IMG/VR virus record: IMGVR_UViG_3300042939_000215
Span: 1 to 31,302 of that record
Source of the DNA: a virus
Length of the DNA: 31,302 nt
Direction: 5' to 3' (one strand)
Under the pieces are notes generated by a model. That model made no database searches, was not told where the DNA came from, and saw only the letters and a list, made by a program, of their open reading frames with translations. The position numbers and the translations under genes were made by a program. The stretch's first letter is position 1. Each line of letters starts with the position of its first letter. Below, one piece after another: positions 14,743 through 21,270 of the stretch.

Positions 14743-15230
14743 GAGATAGAGTAGGTTGATGTGCTGCGTTTGATAGGTGCGTTGATAGTGATTATCTCAC
14801 CAGTAGACTGGTCAACGATAGTGATGGGATCTTTGATGCTACGCAGGAACTTCTCTCGCTCCTTCATCTTCTCCTTCAAGAATGTAAGTGTATCATTAAA
14901 ATCATTCCAAGTAGGGTCTCCGCAGCCTGAATAGTCATAGCTGACTCCTGCCTCCTTGAGAGCGAATGTAGCACCATGCTTGGTACACTCCTCTCCTTTG
15001 GAATACTTGTGCAACTCATCGCAGACAAGCTCACGTATGCGCTCCTTAGTAGCCTCCAGCACCTCAGTGAGGTACTTGGCTTGGATGGCTATGGAGATGG
15101 CATCTGTGTGACCGTTGTCGATGAGTTCAAGCAACTGGTCTGCGTGCTGCTTGATGAGTTCCTTAGTTATATCGTATGAGCCAAGCATGACTTGGTCTCT
15201 AATGTCGAGTGGGTGTTGCATATCAGTCAT
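14730..15230 (-). CDS. Conserved helical protein next to the annealing protein
   Basis: This 166-residue soluble protein has a long helical middle ('YLTEVLEATKERIRELVCDE') and the block 'GVSYDYSGCGDPTWNDFNDT' followed by 'LKEKMKEREKFLRSI'. The block (YDYS.C.DP.WN.L/F) is one I associate with small proteins directly behind ERF or RecT genes in Bacteroidota phages. Its ATG overlaps the end of the ERF gene by eight bases. A helper role for ssDNA annealing or exonuclease function is plausible; no nuclease motif is visible. Confidence 0.65.
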   Translation of the reverse strand: MTDMQHPLDIRDQVMLGSYDITKELIKQHADQLLELIDNGHTDAISIAIQAKYLTEVLEATKERIRELVCDELHKYSKGEECTKHGATFALKEAGVSYDYSGCGDPTWNDFNDTLTFLKEKMKEREKFLRSIKDPITIVDQSTGEIITINAPIKRSTSTYSISWKK

Positions 15231-15807
15231 TGGTCACCTCCTTGAGTTGTTGAGCAGTGAGTTTGTACTTGCTGGTGACTTGATTGATGTCACCGCCATT
15301 AGCAATCCACTTCTTCATTTCAGGTATCTTGGCATCAGGCAATGGTACAAGTACAGACCCGGTAGAGCTTGCGCCATCATCGTCATCTTCTGCGTTGATG
15401 CAGAGCAGTGCTGAGATACAGTACCTCTTGAGGTAGGTCAATCCTCCTCCTGCGTTTTGGAGGTTGTTGGTGTTGTTGCCGGTCATTGGTACGAATCCGA
15501 CCTTGCTGGCGATGAACTGCCCTGATTCATGCGTGAGCATCGTCACTACCTCTCCACCTGCAAGATACTGGTGCAGGACAAGTCCGCAGTCGGTAAGCAC
15601 TGGCTTGATCTTGCTTAGAATCTCGTCAAGCGTGGTGTAGCTTCGGGTGCGATTGCCACCTACCGGGACAGTGCGGTCCTTTGAGATTCGCAGTTCGGAC
15701 TTGTGGAATTTCAAGAGCGCAGGAATCATCTTGTCCTGCTTTTCGGACTGCCATAGTGAGTCCGTGTGCCACATGATGCCAGTGGCTTGGCTTGTTGTTG
15801 TTGTCAT
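15223..15807 (-). CDS. erf: ERF-family single-strand annealing protein
   Basis: This 194-residue protein promotes annealing of complementary single strands in phage recombination. ERF hallmarks: 'YTTLDEILSKIKPVLTDCGL' at 57-76, strands with 'VVTMLTHESGQFI', then 'GGGLTYLKRYCISALLCI' at 120-137 and the acidic run DDDD at 141-144. The C-terminal 45 residues form a separate helical tail, probably an SSB or partner contact. It starts 'MTTTTSQ', written with a CAA/ACA repeat directly after the ATG, a feature shared with other starts in this operon. It probably works with the VRR-NUC nuclease and primase-helicase. Confidence 0.85.
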   Translation of the reverse strand: MTTTTSQATGIMWHTDSLWQSEKQDKMIPALLKFHKSELRISKDRTVPVGGNRTRSYTTLDEILSKIKPVLTDCGLVLHQYLAGGEVVTMLTHESGQFIASKVGFVPMTGNNTNNLQNAGGGLTYLKRYCISALLCINAEDDDDGASSTGSVLVPLPDAKIPEMKKWIANGGDINQVTSKYKLTAQQLKEVTND

Positions 15808-15809
15808 AG

Positions 15810-15989
15810 TTATCTGAATTTGAAATCTTTTGTCATTTCATACGCCAGCTCATACAGTTCCAGAGCAGCAGCGAGGTCAATCAGTTCATCTGCATAGTCA
15901 TCGTCCTGAGTAACATCGAACTCGGTGCGGATGATGCTTGCAAGCATCGTCAAGTGCTTAGAGGTCAAAACTAAAGAGGAGTTTTCCAT
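15810..15989 (-). CDS. Small acidic protein of unknown function
   Basis: This encodes 59 residues from the ATG at 15989 ('MENSSLVLTSKHLTMLASII'). An earlier in-frame ATG at 16034 would add 15 residues lying wholly over the 41-residue gene and is less likely. The protein is acidic, with 'DVTQDDDYADELIDLAAALE' and an amphipathic helix. No known domain. The start lies 31 bases inside the preceding small gene; the end is two bases from the ERF start, so it belongs to the same operon. Confidence 0.55.
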   Translation of the reverse strand: MENSSLVLTSKHLTMLASIIRTEFDVTQDDDYADELIDLAAALELYELAYEMTKDFKFR

Positions 15990-16083
15990 TGGCAGTGATG
16001 TATATGTTAGTACAGTCCGATTCGAGCAGTTCACACCAGCGCAGGTACTGGCTGAAGCTATTGGTGACGAGCATCCTAATCAT
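15958..16083 (-). CDS. Small protein of unknown function
   Basis: This encodes 41 residues: 'MIRMLVTNSFSQYLRWCELL', then a short strand-rich tail ending in FSFDL. The chosen ATG lies across the stop of the preceding HTH gene (ATGATTAG), as is usual in this operon; a longer frame starting at 16170 would lie inside that gene. The pattern of an amphipathic helix followed by two strands is protein-like, but no family is recognised. It overlaps the next gene by 32 bases. Support is the junction only. Confidence 0.45.
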   Translation of the reverse strand: MIRMLVTNSFSQYLRWCELLESDCTNIYITANGKLLFSFDL

Positions 16084-16315
16084 CGGTGCGCTTGTATAGT
16101 GGTTTGATGACTGATTTGAGGTACTCGATACGCTCGGCACGTTGCTGCACAAGCTTTTGCGCGTGGGCAATGACCATCTTGGCGGTCTCTGTCATCGCAG
16201 TGCCTCGTATTGCTGCCTGCACGGTTGCAGTGCTACATCCTACTTCGTTGGCGATTGTTGTGACATCCCCGAATTTGAGGTCGCTTCGGAGTTGTTTGAG
16301 TTCGTGTTGTTTCAT
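16076..16315 (-). CDS. Small helix-turn-helix protein
   Basis: This encodes 79 residues from the ATG at 16315 ('MKQHELKQLRSDLKFGD'). The frame is open further up to 16372, but that part overlaps the preceding gene. Residues ~17-40 ('DVTTIANEVGCSTATVQAAI') form a helix-turn-helix with the usual A-x3-G-C-S turn. The remainder is a basic amphipathic helix. It is the second gene of the operon behind the promoter at 16562-16591, so it is a good candidate for an early regulator, perhaps of this very promoter; targets are not known. The family resembles small HTH proteins found in Bacteroidota phages. Confidence 0.7.
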   Translation of the reverse strand: MKQHELKQLRSDLKFGDVTTIANEVGCSTATVQAAIRGTAMTETAKMVIAHAQKLVQQRAERIEYLKSVIKPLYKRTDD

Positions 16316-16319
16316 ATTA

Positions 16320-16517
16320 TTAATATCTATTTTTGAATTCAGCTTGTTCCCACGCAGCCTGATCACACACAAGCATGATGGTCACTTGACCATTGTCATC
16401 ACGCACCAGTGCGCCTTGCACCTCTTGACCTTCATAGGTCACAGTTGTAGGTGCTACTGAGTTTGCATTGCAAGCAGTTACGAATGCTTCGTTGTTGTTG
16501 TAGATTTGAGTGTTCAT
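16320..16517 (-). CDS. Unknown small protein, first gene of early operon
   Basis: This encodes 65 residues starting 'MNTQIYNNNEAFVTACNANS'. It is a compact acidic protein with strand-rich middle 'TTVTYEGQEVQGALVRDDNG'. No family was recognised. It is the first gene after the best promoter in the window and has a leader composed of AAC/CAA repeats and no Shine-Dalgarno. Being first in an early operon suggests an early, possibly host-directed function; that is inference from position. Confidence 0.65.
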   Translation of the reverse strand: MNTQIYNNNEAFVTACNANSVAPTTVTYEGQEVQGALVRDDNGQVTIMLVCDQAAWEQAEFKNRY

Positions 16518-16561
16518 GTTTTTGTTGTTGTTGTTGTTGTTTATGTTGTTGTTTGATGGAG
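16518..16561 (-). repeat. AAC/CAA-repeat 5' leader
   Basis: Between the -7 box and the ATG at 16517 the minus strand reads CCATCAAAC and then two runs of AAC triplets (about two and six units, broken by ATA) before AAAAC-ATG. The leader lacks G after the first bases and cannot fold. Unstructured CA-rich leaders can promote translation where Shine-Dalgarno pairing is not used. As a triplet repeat it may also vary in length. Confidence 0.6.
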
Positions 16562-16591
16562 CAAATATACATCAACTTTTGTAATTAGCAA
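16562..16591 (-). promoter_or_regulatory. Bacteroidota -33/-7 promoter of the early/replication operon
   Basis: The minus strand has TTG (16591-16589), 19 bases, then TATATTTG (16569-16562): an exact match to the TTG-N19-TAnnTTTG consensus used by the primary sigma factor of Bacteroidota. The transcription start would be near 16556, giving a leader of about 40 bases. It sits just after the hairpin at 16617-16650, as expected for a boundary between two transcription units. Confidence 0.75.
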
Positions 16592-16616
16592 CATTGAAAA
16601 GCAAGAAAGCACAACT

Positions 16617-16650
16617 ATATTGCTAACTGATTGAGTATCAGTAGCAATAT
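16617..16650 (-). terminator. Long hairpin at operon boundary
   Basis: Arms ATATTGCTA (16617-16625) plus CTGAT (16627-16631) pair with ATCAG (16637-16641) plus TAGCAATAT (16642-16650): 14 pairs with a single bulged base and a 5-base loop. It directly follows the metallophosphoesterase gene and precedes the early promoter. On the minus strand the following bases are T-rich but interrupted (GTTGTGCTTTCTTGCTTTTC), so it is a terminator or transcript-end stabiliser. Confidence 0.6.
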
Positions 16651-16657
16651 TTGCAGT

Positions 16658-17641
16658 TCAGAACACCTTTCCGTTGGTTATAATCCGATTCTGAAGCCAA
16701 AATTCTCCAGATTCCTCGACCTGACAACGAGCAAATCCATGCAGCCACTTATTGTATGGCATATATGTCGCATTAAGCTGGCACAAGCACCCGGTACTAT
16801 AAGTCACGTAGATCCTACCATCAAGCGTTTTCTCATAGTGCGTGCTTGGCTGATGACAATCGCCTTGCAGAGCAGAGGTCATAGCTCTGGTCCATAGTCC
16901 ACGAGCAGGATTGACTGGCGATGACATACCTCTTCGAAATTCATGACCATGCAGGACATTCAAATTGCCAATCTTGACTATGCGCTTGTCCTTGACGATG
17001 GTGAGACCGTCCTCCACTCTCCTGAGTATGCAGGCTTGCAGTTCAAACTCAGGTATGCCCTTCATCTCTCCGGCTCGCTTTAGTATGTAGTTGTCGAACC
17101 TCTCCTCATGGTTGCCAAACTTCAGCACTATGTCAACACCGAACTCGTCTTGAAGCATCTTGATTAGATCACACCCACCATCAAGTTCATCCTTGACACG
17201 CATGAGTCGAGGGTCCTTCATATAGTCACTGGCTTGATAGAAATCAAACCAATCACCGTTGATGAATATCTTGTCAAGATTCTTGTATTGCTGCTTGGCG
17301 TACTTGACTGCTATGCGAAAAGCATCTGCATCGTAGTATGGAAATTGCAAGTCTGATAGTATCAGAATGTCTTTAGCCTTGATGACATATGCTGAATTGT
17401 CAATCTCTACTCGTGGTAAGTTGTCAAGAATTGACTTGTCAAAATGTGACAAATCCATCTCCTCTGGTCGGTTGATGACATTACGCAAGATTCCACGCAC
17501 GTCTTCGATATCATTGAATAGATGACCTACCTCTGACTCTAAGATGATACGAGCCATCTGCCTGACTCGTTTAATCTGCTCCTTGTTTGGATATGTCCTG
17601 AGAAAGTCACGTATGATATCGGACTTAGTTACTTTGCTCAT
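16658..17641 (-). CDS. Metallophosphoesterase (phage calcineurin-like) with N-terminal helical domain
   Basis: This 327-residue protein has an N-terminal ~80 residues that form a helical, possibly DNA-binding unit ('KSDIIRDFLRTYPNKEQIKR'). From 91 the metal centre motifs follow: 'ILSDLQFP' (D97, with Q99 where DxH would have His), 'INGDWFD' (D130), 'FGNHE' (N177, H178), 'LHGHEF' (H231, H233) and 'GDCHQ' (H263). These are the five signature motifs of the superfamily, with a variant first motif. Phage members may act on DNA ends or nucleotides; no substrate can be read here. It shares a base with the upstream gene and ends at a strong hairpin, so it closes its operon. Confidence 0.85.
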   Translation of the reverse strand: MSKVTKSDIIRDFLRTYPNKEQIKRVRQMARIILESEVGHLFNDIEDVRGILRNVINRPEEMDLSHFDKSILDNLPRVEIDNSAYVIKAKDILILSDLQFPYYDADAFRIAVKYAKQQYKNLDKIFINGDWFDFYQASDYMKDPRLMRVKDELDGGCDLIKMLQDEFGVDIVLKFGNHEERFDNYILKRAGEMKGIPEFELQACILRRVEDGLTIVKDKRIVKIGNLNVLHGHEFRRGMSSPVNPARGLWTRAMTSALQGDCHQPSTHYEKTLDGRIYVTYSTGCLCQLNATYMPYNKWLHGFARCQVEESGEFWLQNRIITNGKVF

Positions 17642-17904
17642 CAGTTGCTCAACGATTGAAAGAAGTATCTACGAGTATCATTCTGCCAAGCCTGCCATTG
17701 CTCGCTAATGATATCAAGCTTCTCGTCTGATACCAGTATTTCGCCATCAATCAAGACCAGTTCAATCGTTTTCTTATCTACTCCCTCACAGATGTAGCCT
17801 ATCGATTCATACGGCACTACGGCTCGCCTACGATAGGTCTTGTCTTGCCCGGTCAATTCGTCCTCATCAGTGATGAGTATTGTGAGGTGTAGTAGCTGGT
17901 CCAT
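17641..17904 (-). CDS. Unknown small protein
   Basis: This encodes 87 residues: strand-rich first half ('MDQLLHLTILITDEDELTGQ', 'VVPYESIGYICEGV', 'KTIELVLIDGEILVSDEKLD'), then a Trp-containing helix. It looks like a small beta barrel or SH3-like fold, but I cannot name it. It lies 22 bases after the FkbM gene start region ends and directly before the metallophosphoesterase, with which its end overlaps, so the two may act together. Confidence 0.6.
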   Translation of the reverse strand: MDQLLHLTILITDEDELTGQDKTYRRRAVVPYESIGYICEGVDKKTIELVLIDGEILVSDEKLDIISEQWQAWQNDTRRYFFQSLSN

Positions 17905-17926
17905 GCTACTACTAAGTTACAACCGT

Positions 17927-18499
17927 TCATCGCCCTATTATGATATTTTCAGCATTGAAATACAATACTTTCCACCCACTGCATAGCTTCCGAATAGCTT
18001 GGTCATTGTTATCATGCTCTATACACCAGCACTGCACAGTAGTCAGGATCGGGAACAAACCGAAGAACAACTCAACACTACCTCCTTCGACATCAATTGA
18101 CACAAAATCGAACTCAGTCCCGGTAGTCTCAAGCATTTTCTCGTAGTGCGTGGTCCTTCGTTGTATCGTTGTGAACGGTGTTTCCTTCTCCCACTTTCGC
18201 ACGTTCTCCAAGTTCATCGTGGCAGTCGCTTGCAGATTATCGTAGAAAACCACATCAGCATCGTTGTCCGTGCTTACTATCATGTTGAGCTTGGTGATAT
18301 CATTGCTCGGTACGTTCTCACATAGCAATTCGTAAACACTTGGAGAGCCTTCAACCATCACTCCAGTCCAACCACGTTGAACGAGTGCATAGGTATTGCT
18401 GAGTGCTTTACCATCATAAGCACCAATATCAAGGAAGCGACCTACCTTGTTTTTGAAATATTCAAGGATGTACTTCTCCTCTTGATTCTGACTGAACAT
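17927..18499 (-). CDS. FkbM-family SAM-dependent methyltransferase
   Basis: This encodes 190 residues. Motif I 'FLDIGAYDGKALSNTY' at ~22-37, then 'GVMVEGSPSVYELLCENV', 'MIVSTDNDADVVFYDN', and the FkbM-typical 'FDFVSIDVEGGSVELFFGL' near 128-146, where D-V-E-G forms the active-site edge. FkbM enzymes put methyl groups on hydroxyls of sugars or polyketides. In a phage that also carries three glycosyltransferases, the likely target is a glycan on the virion or on the host surface. The start ATG at 18499 lies inside the preceding 41-residue membrane-peptide frame. Confidence 0.85.
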   Translation of the reverse strand: MFSQNQEEKYILEYFKNKVGRFLDIGAYDGKALSNTYALVQRGWTGVMVEGSPSVYELLCENVPSNDITKLNMIVSTDNDADVVFYDNLQATATMNLENVRKWEKETPFTTIQRRTTHYEKMLETTGTEFDFVSIDVEGGSVELFFGLFPILTTVQCWCIEHDNNDQAIRKLCSGWKVLYFNAENIIIGR

Positions 18500-18587
18500 A
18501 TCTATTCTTTGGTTTTGACTTGTGTGCTATCCACGCACACGCAGGTACAATGCTGATGAGAACTGGTATCAAGATGACGAGTATCAC
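18462..18587 (-). CDS. Small single-pass membrane peptide
   Basis: This encodes 41 residues from a GTG that overlaps the stop of the holin-like gene (GTGA). A strong hydrophobic helix, 'ILVILIPVLISIVPACAWIA', is followed by a basic tail (HKSKPKNR), so it should insert with its C-terminus in the cytoplasm. It follows the holin-like gene and overlaps the start of the FkbM gene by 38 bases. It could be an antiholin, a second holin or a lysis accessory. Support: junction, hydropathy and the positive-inside rule; no homologue is known to me. Confidence 0.5.
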   Translation of the reverse strand: MILVILIPVLISIVPACAWIAHKSKPKNRYVQSESRGEVHP

Positions 18588-18829
18588 GATTGTGGTAGAT
18601 TATCGTCAGACATATCGCCAGAGTCAGCAGGAGGAGTTCTACCTTCATCTTTGGTAAAATTAGTTAAGAATTTACCTACCACGCCACTGCCAAGACATAG
18701 CATGGCAATGTCCTTCTCGCCCTCCATGATCCCGTAGCTTGATGCCAGCGTACCGACTCCAAGCAGAGTATCACCGACTGCTCTCATGGTCTTGGTTGTA
18801 GGCTTCCAATAGTTGCTCCACTTAATCAT
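18584..18829 (-). CDS. Putative holin
   Basis: This encodes 81 residues from the ATG at 18829, which overlaps the upstream TGA (ATGA). Layout: 'MIKWSNYWKPTTKTMRAVGD' then a first hydrophobic helix (LLGVGTLASSYGIM), a short charged turn (EGEKD), and a second helix (IAMLCLGSGVVGKFLTNF) with an acidic tail. The two-TM design with the 'KPTTK..R..GD.LL.VGT' and 'G.VGKFLTNF' patterns is familiar from small holin-like proteins in Bacteroidota phages. It would make the inner-membrane hole that releases the M15 endolysin encoded upstream in the same operon. Confidence 0.7.
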   Translation of the reverse strand: MIKWSNYWKPTTKTMRAVGDTLLGVGTLASSYGIMEGEKDIAMLCLGSGVVGKFLTNFTKDEGRTPPADSGDMSDDNLPQS

Positions 18830-19302
18830 AGTAGTTGTATTTGCATTGTTGCAGGCGCAGGGCATTGACCTCCGAAGTATGGCATCAAGTTGTATCCTAT
18901 CGATGGCTTCTTGGAGTACATCATGTATGCTGACTTGTCGTTCAGCTTGAACTCGATGACACCAGTCACCGGGTCATAGTTGATAGAGACTTGATTCATC
19001 ACCTCTACATTTGCCCAAGCAAATCCTTTGATGTATCGCTTGCCGTCCTCATAGGTATACATAGCAAGGCGTATCTTGTTATCAACTGCTTTCCAGCCAA
19101 TGCGGATGCTATTGCGGTGATGCCACCCATACGACCAGCCGAAGAGCTTGTTGAAGTCTCCATCACACTCAAACACTCCGGGCAACTCCAAGCACGATGC
19201 ACTGAAATTAACCATGTAACTCATCGAGGTCCTTCCCCAGTGAGTGTTGCCAATACTCCATCCGTTTGAGTAGTGAGAGTTCTGAGGGATGATGATTATC
19301 AT
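18826..19302 (-). CDS. Virion-associated protein, companion of the fibre (lectin-like?)
   Basis: This encodes 158 residues rich in Trp, Tyr, Gly and His: 'GWSIGNTHWGRTSMSYMVNF', 'GWHHRNSIRIGWK' and 'IRLAMYTYEDGKRYIKGFAW'. The alternation indicates a beta-sandwich similar to carbohydrate-binding or concanavalin-like folds. The block 'H..NS.R.GW' occurs in proteins of Bacteroidota phages near fibre genes. It overlaps the collagen-like fibre by four bases and the holin by four. A role as fibre tip or adhesin is inferred from composition and neighbour; there is no enzyme motif. Confidence 0.65.
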   Translation of the reverse strand: MIIIIPQNSHYSNGWSIGNTHWGRTSMSYMVNFSASCLELPGVFECDGDFNKLFGWSYGWHHRNSIRIGWKAVDNKIRLAMYTYEDGKRYIKGFAWANVEVMNQVSINYDPVTGVIEFKLNDKSAYMMYSKKPSIGYNLMPYFGGQCPAPATMQIQLL

Positions 19303-20558
19303 TTCACGCTGACTCCTTGCAAGTATTGTTTCTGACCATTAGTATCATAGCCGTTGATGCTTATGTTGATAGGCAAAACACTCAGCCATCTACTCGCATC
19401 CGTGATAAGGAATGTCGCAGGTGGATTGATGAACTGCCAGCGACCTGCCGTGTTGATGTTATTGAACTTAGTGCCTGATGTTAGGTATGGTATGGTGTCG
19501 ACAATCATCTTGCCGTAAGCACTCGCATCGAAGCTGATGAGCGTACAATCGTACTGCGAGTAGATTCCTCCAACATGAGCGTATCCGTCCTTCAGTCTTA
19601 CGTGGAACGCTGCAATGCTTGGCTGCTGCTCTACGTGGTTGCCGTAGATGAAGACCTCCTTGACCACATTGCTTGCATTGTCATCAAAGAATACCTCGTA
19701 CTGCGGTCCTGCCTGCACGCCTTCGAAGATGTTGTGAAGAATCTGCAAACCACTGACTGCGATAGCACGAATTGCTGCGAACTGACCTGCGGAGTGTCTG
19801 AACTTGCACTCTGTGACCTTTGAATGATTGCACTGGCTTGCTGAGTTGCTTCCTCCGGTGAATCGAGCGTAGTCGAAGTCGATGCTGATGTTGTTCTCCC
19901 AAAAGTAGCACTGATGTACCAGCGTACCCATCATCCATCCGCACTTGATTGCGGTTGCAAAGTTGTAGAACCTACATCCTTCGAATGAAGAGCCATACGT
20001 TGCCTGCACGTTTATTGCATTCGATGTTCTTCCTGAACCTAAGAAAGTCACATTCTTGAAGCGGAGTTGACAGTCTATGCCTGCATTGGCTTCTGATAGA
20101 CTATTGTAGGATCTGAAGAATCCGTTGGCTACATTAGTCGGAACCGTCAGCGTGAAGCCATGACCGTCCAACTCAAGTATGTTATTGTACGCAGCAGGAA
20201 TCGTCAGTGTATCCTGCATGGTTATGTTGGCAGCGAGGTGAATGCTACGCACACTACCTAACGATTGCCACGCAGACTGCAATTCAGCCCACGTAGTGAC
20301 ATATCTCACTCCTCCGATACTACCTACACCACCACCACTGCCAGCAGGACCCTGAGGACCCTGAGGACCCGCAGGACCTTGCGGACCGACTGCGCCCTTC
20401 AATGGATTGGTCACCTTCACCCACCCGGTTGATTGCCATACGTAGCTATCGCCATTGTCAAGTATGAGCAAGTCACGATTGGTTATGAGACTATCAGGCT
20501 TAGTTGCAGGTAGCGTGTCACGATAGAATAATCGTGCTTGGTCGAGATTAAATTCCAT
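19299..20558 (-). CDS. Tail fibre with collagen-like repeat and beta-helix
   Basis: This encodes 419 residues. The N-terminus (1-55) is a short virion-binding-like domain, then a collagen-like stretch of Gly-Pro-Gln/Gly-Pro-Ala triplets at about 56-72, then Gly/Ser. From ~80 onward it has the pattern of a right-handed parallel beta-helix ('SIHLAANITMQDTLTIPAAY', 'LRFKNVTFLGSGRTSNAINV', 'HKVTECKF'-like turns), as in pectate-lyase-fold tail spikes. The C-terminal ~50 residues form a different strand-rich cap. It probably forms trimers that bind or cleave surface glycans; no catalytic residues can be assigned. Starts inside the end of the endolysin gene (11-base overlap). Confidence 0.8.
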   Translation of the reverse strand: MEFNLDQARLFYRDTLPATKPDSLITNRDLLILDNGDSYVWQSTGWVKVTNPLKGAVGPQGPAGPQGPQGPAGSGGGVGSIGGVRYVTTWAELQSAWQSLGSVRSIHLAANITMQDTLTIPAAYNNILELDGHGFTLTVPTNVANGFFRSYNSLSEANAGIDCQLRFKNVTFLGSGRTSNAINVQATYGSSFEGCRFYNFATAIKCGWMMGTLVHQCYFWENNISIDFDYARFTGGSNSASQCNHSKVTECKFRHSAGQFAAIRAIAVSGLQILHNIFEGVQAGPQYEVFFDDNASNVVKEVFIYGNHVEQQPSIAAFHVRLKDGYAHVGGIYSQYDCTLISFDASAYGKMIVDTIPYLTSGTKFNNINTAGRWQFINPPATFLITDASRWLSVLPINISINGYDTNGQKQYLQGVSVK

Positions 20559-21033
20559 AAGAATCTTCTATTTTGATTTGAAAGTGCATTAGGTCAACTG
20601 GACTCTTCCAGTCAGCTCCGCAATCCACGTACTGCCGACTGGCTTGAATGAACTTCTCGCTGAACGGCTTTAGACCTTTGTCGATAGCCTGCTGGCGTGT
20701 ATGCTTAAAGGGATTGTGGCTGGCGTTGAAATCAATCGCCATACCGAATGAATGAATGCTTAGTGTGCTTCCTCCTCGCTTCTTCCTGACTACCCAGCAT
20801 CCGTCATAGGTGCGTATTTCTTGAATCAAGTCCGCAAATGTCAGTGCCGTGAACCAAACATCCACAACCTGCACGAACTTGCGGTGCATATAGATCACGT
20901 TGGGTAAAAATGGGTTCTTCTCTTTGACGAAACCCGGCACTCGATAGTAGGTCATGTTCTTGTGTTCCCAGTCCTGCGTTGCGACAGTGGGATCACCGTA
21001 GAGTTGTATGAGCTTACTGCTACTTACGAGCAT
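20548..21033 (-). CDS. Endolysin, M15-family peptidase
   Basis: This 161-residue peptidoglycan peptidase is of the D-Ala-D-Ala carboxypeptidase / L-Ala-D-Glu endopeptidase type. Zinc ligands fit H94 and D101 in 'SIHSFGMAIDF' and H150 in 'DLMHFQI', with 'VDCGADW' placed as in other M15 enzymes. The N-terminal ~55 residues have 'YGDPTVATQDWEHKNMTYYR', often found before the domain in phage M15 lysins. No signal peptide or wall-binding domain is visible, so it needs a holin (candidates at 18584-18829 and 21020-21232). It overlaps the preceding gene by 14 bases. Confidence 0.9.
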   Translation of the reverse strand: MLVSSSKLIQLYGDPTVATQDWEHKNMTYYRVPGFVKEKNPFLPNVIYMHRKFVQVVDVWFTALTFADLIQEIRTYDGCWVVRKKRGGSTLSIHSFGMAIDFNASHNPFKHTRQQAIDKGLKPFSEKFIQASRQYVDCGADWKSPVDLMHFQIKIEDSYGI

Positions 21034-21232
21034 AGAACTTTCCTTCTATGTTGTTTATTCGCCTATCGTGTTCTTGAATCTTCTCAGTATGCATGATGAC
21101 CTTATCTCTCGTCTGCTTGAAGTCTCGATACATATCGCCAAGCAAGAGCGCAATGACTGGCAGGAATATCAGCGTGAACCACTGATGCAGGTTCGTGACT
21201 ACTTGTTGTTTCTGTTGTGGTGACATAATCAA
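21020..21232 (-). CDS. Single-pass membrane protein in lysis cassette (holin-like)
   Basis: This encodes 70 residues: short polar N-terminus, one membrane segment 'WFTLIFLPVIALLLGDMY' (residues ~18-35), then a charged amphipathic helix ('KQTRDKVIMHTEKIQEHDRR'). The form is common directly before M15 endolysins in Bacteroidota phages and fits a class III-like holin or a pinholin regulator. The first two codons offer alternative ATGs (MIM). It is the first gene after the terminator-like hairpin 21238-21259, so it begins a new cassette. Confidence 0.65.
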   Translation of the reverse strand: MIMSPQQKQQVVTNLHQWFTLIFLPVIALLLGDMYRDFKQTRDKVIMHTEKIQEHDRRINNIEGKFYARK

Positions 21233-21237
21233 ATAAG

Positions 21238-21259
21238 TGGGGAGGTGTTACCCTCCCCA
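21238..21259 (-). terminator. Terminator-like hairpin
   Basis: TGGGGAGG/CCTCCCCA arms (21238-21245, 21252-21259) make 8 pairs around a 6-base loop. On the minus strand ACTTATTTGATT follows. A TATATTTG sequence (21265-21258) overlaps the upstream side, but no -33 TTG is suitably placed. The hairpin separates virion from lysis genes and repeats the arms of the hairpin at 7220-7243. Confidence 0.55.
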
Positions 21260-21270
21260 AATATAATTCA

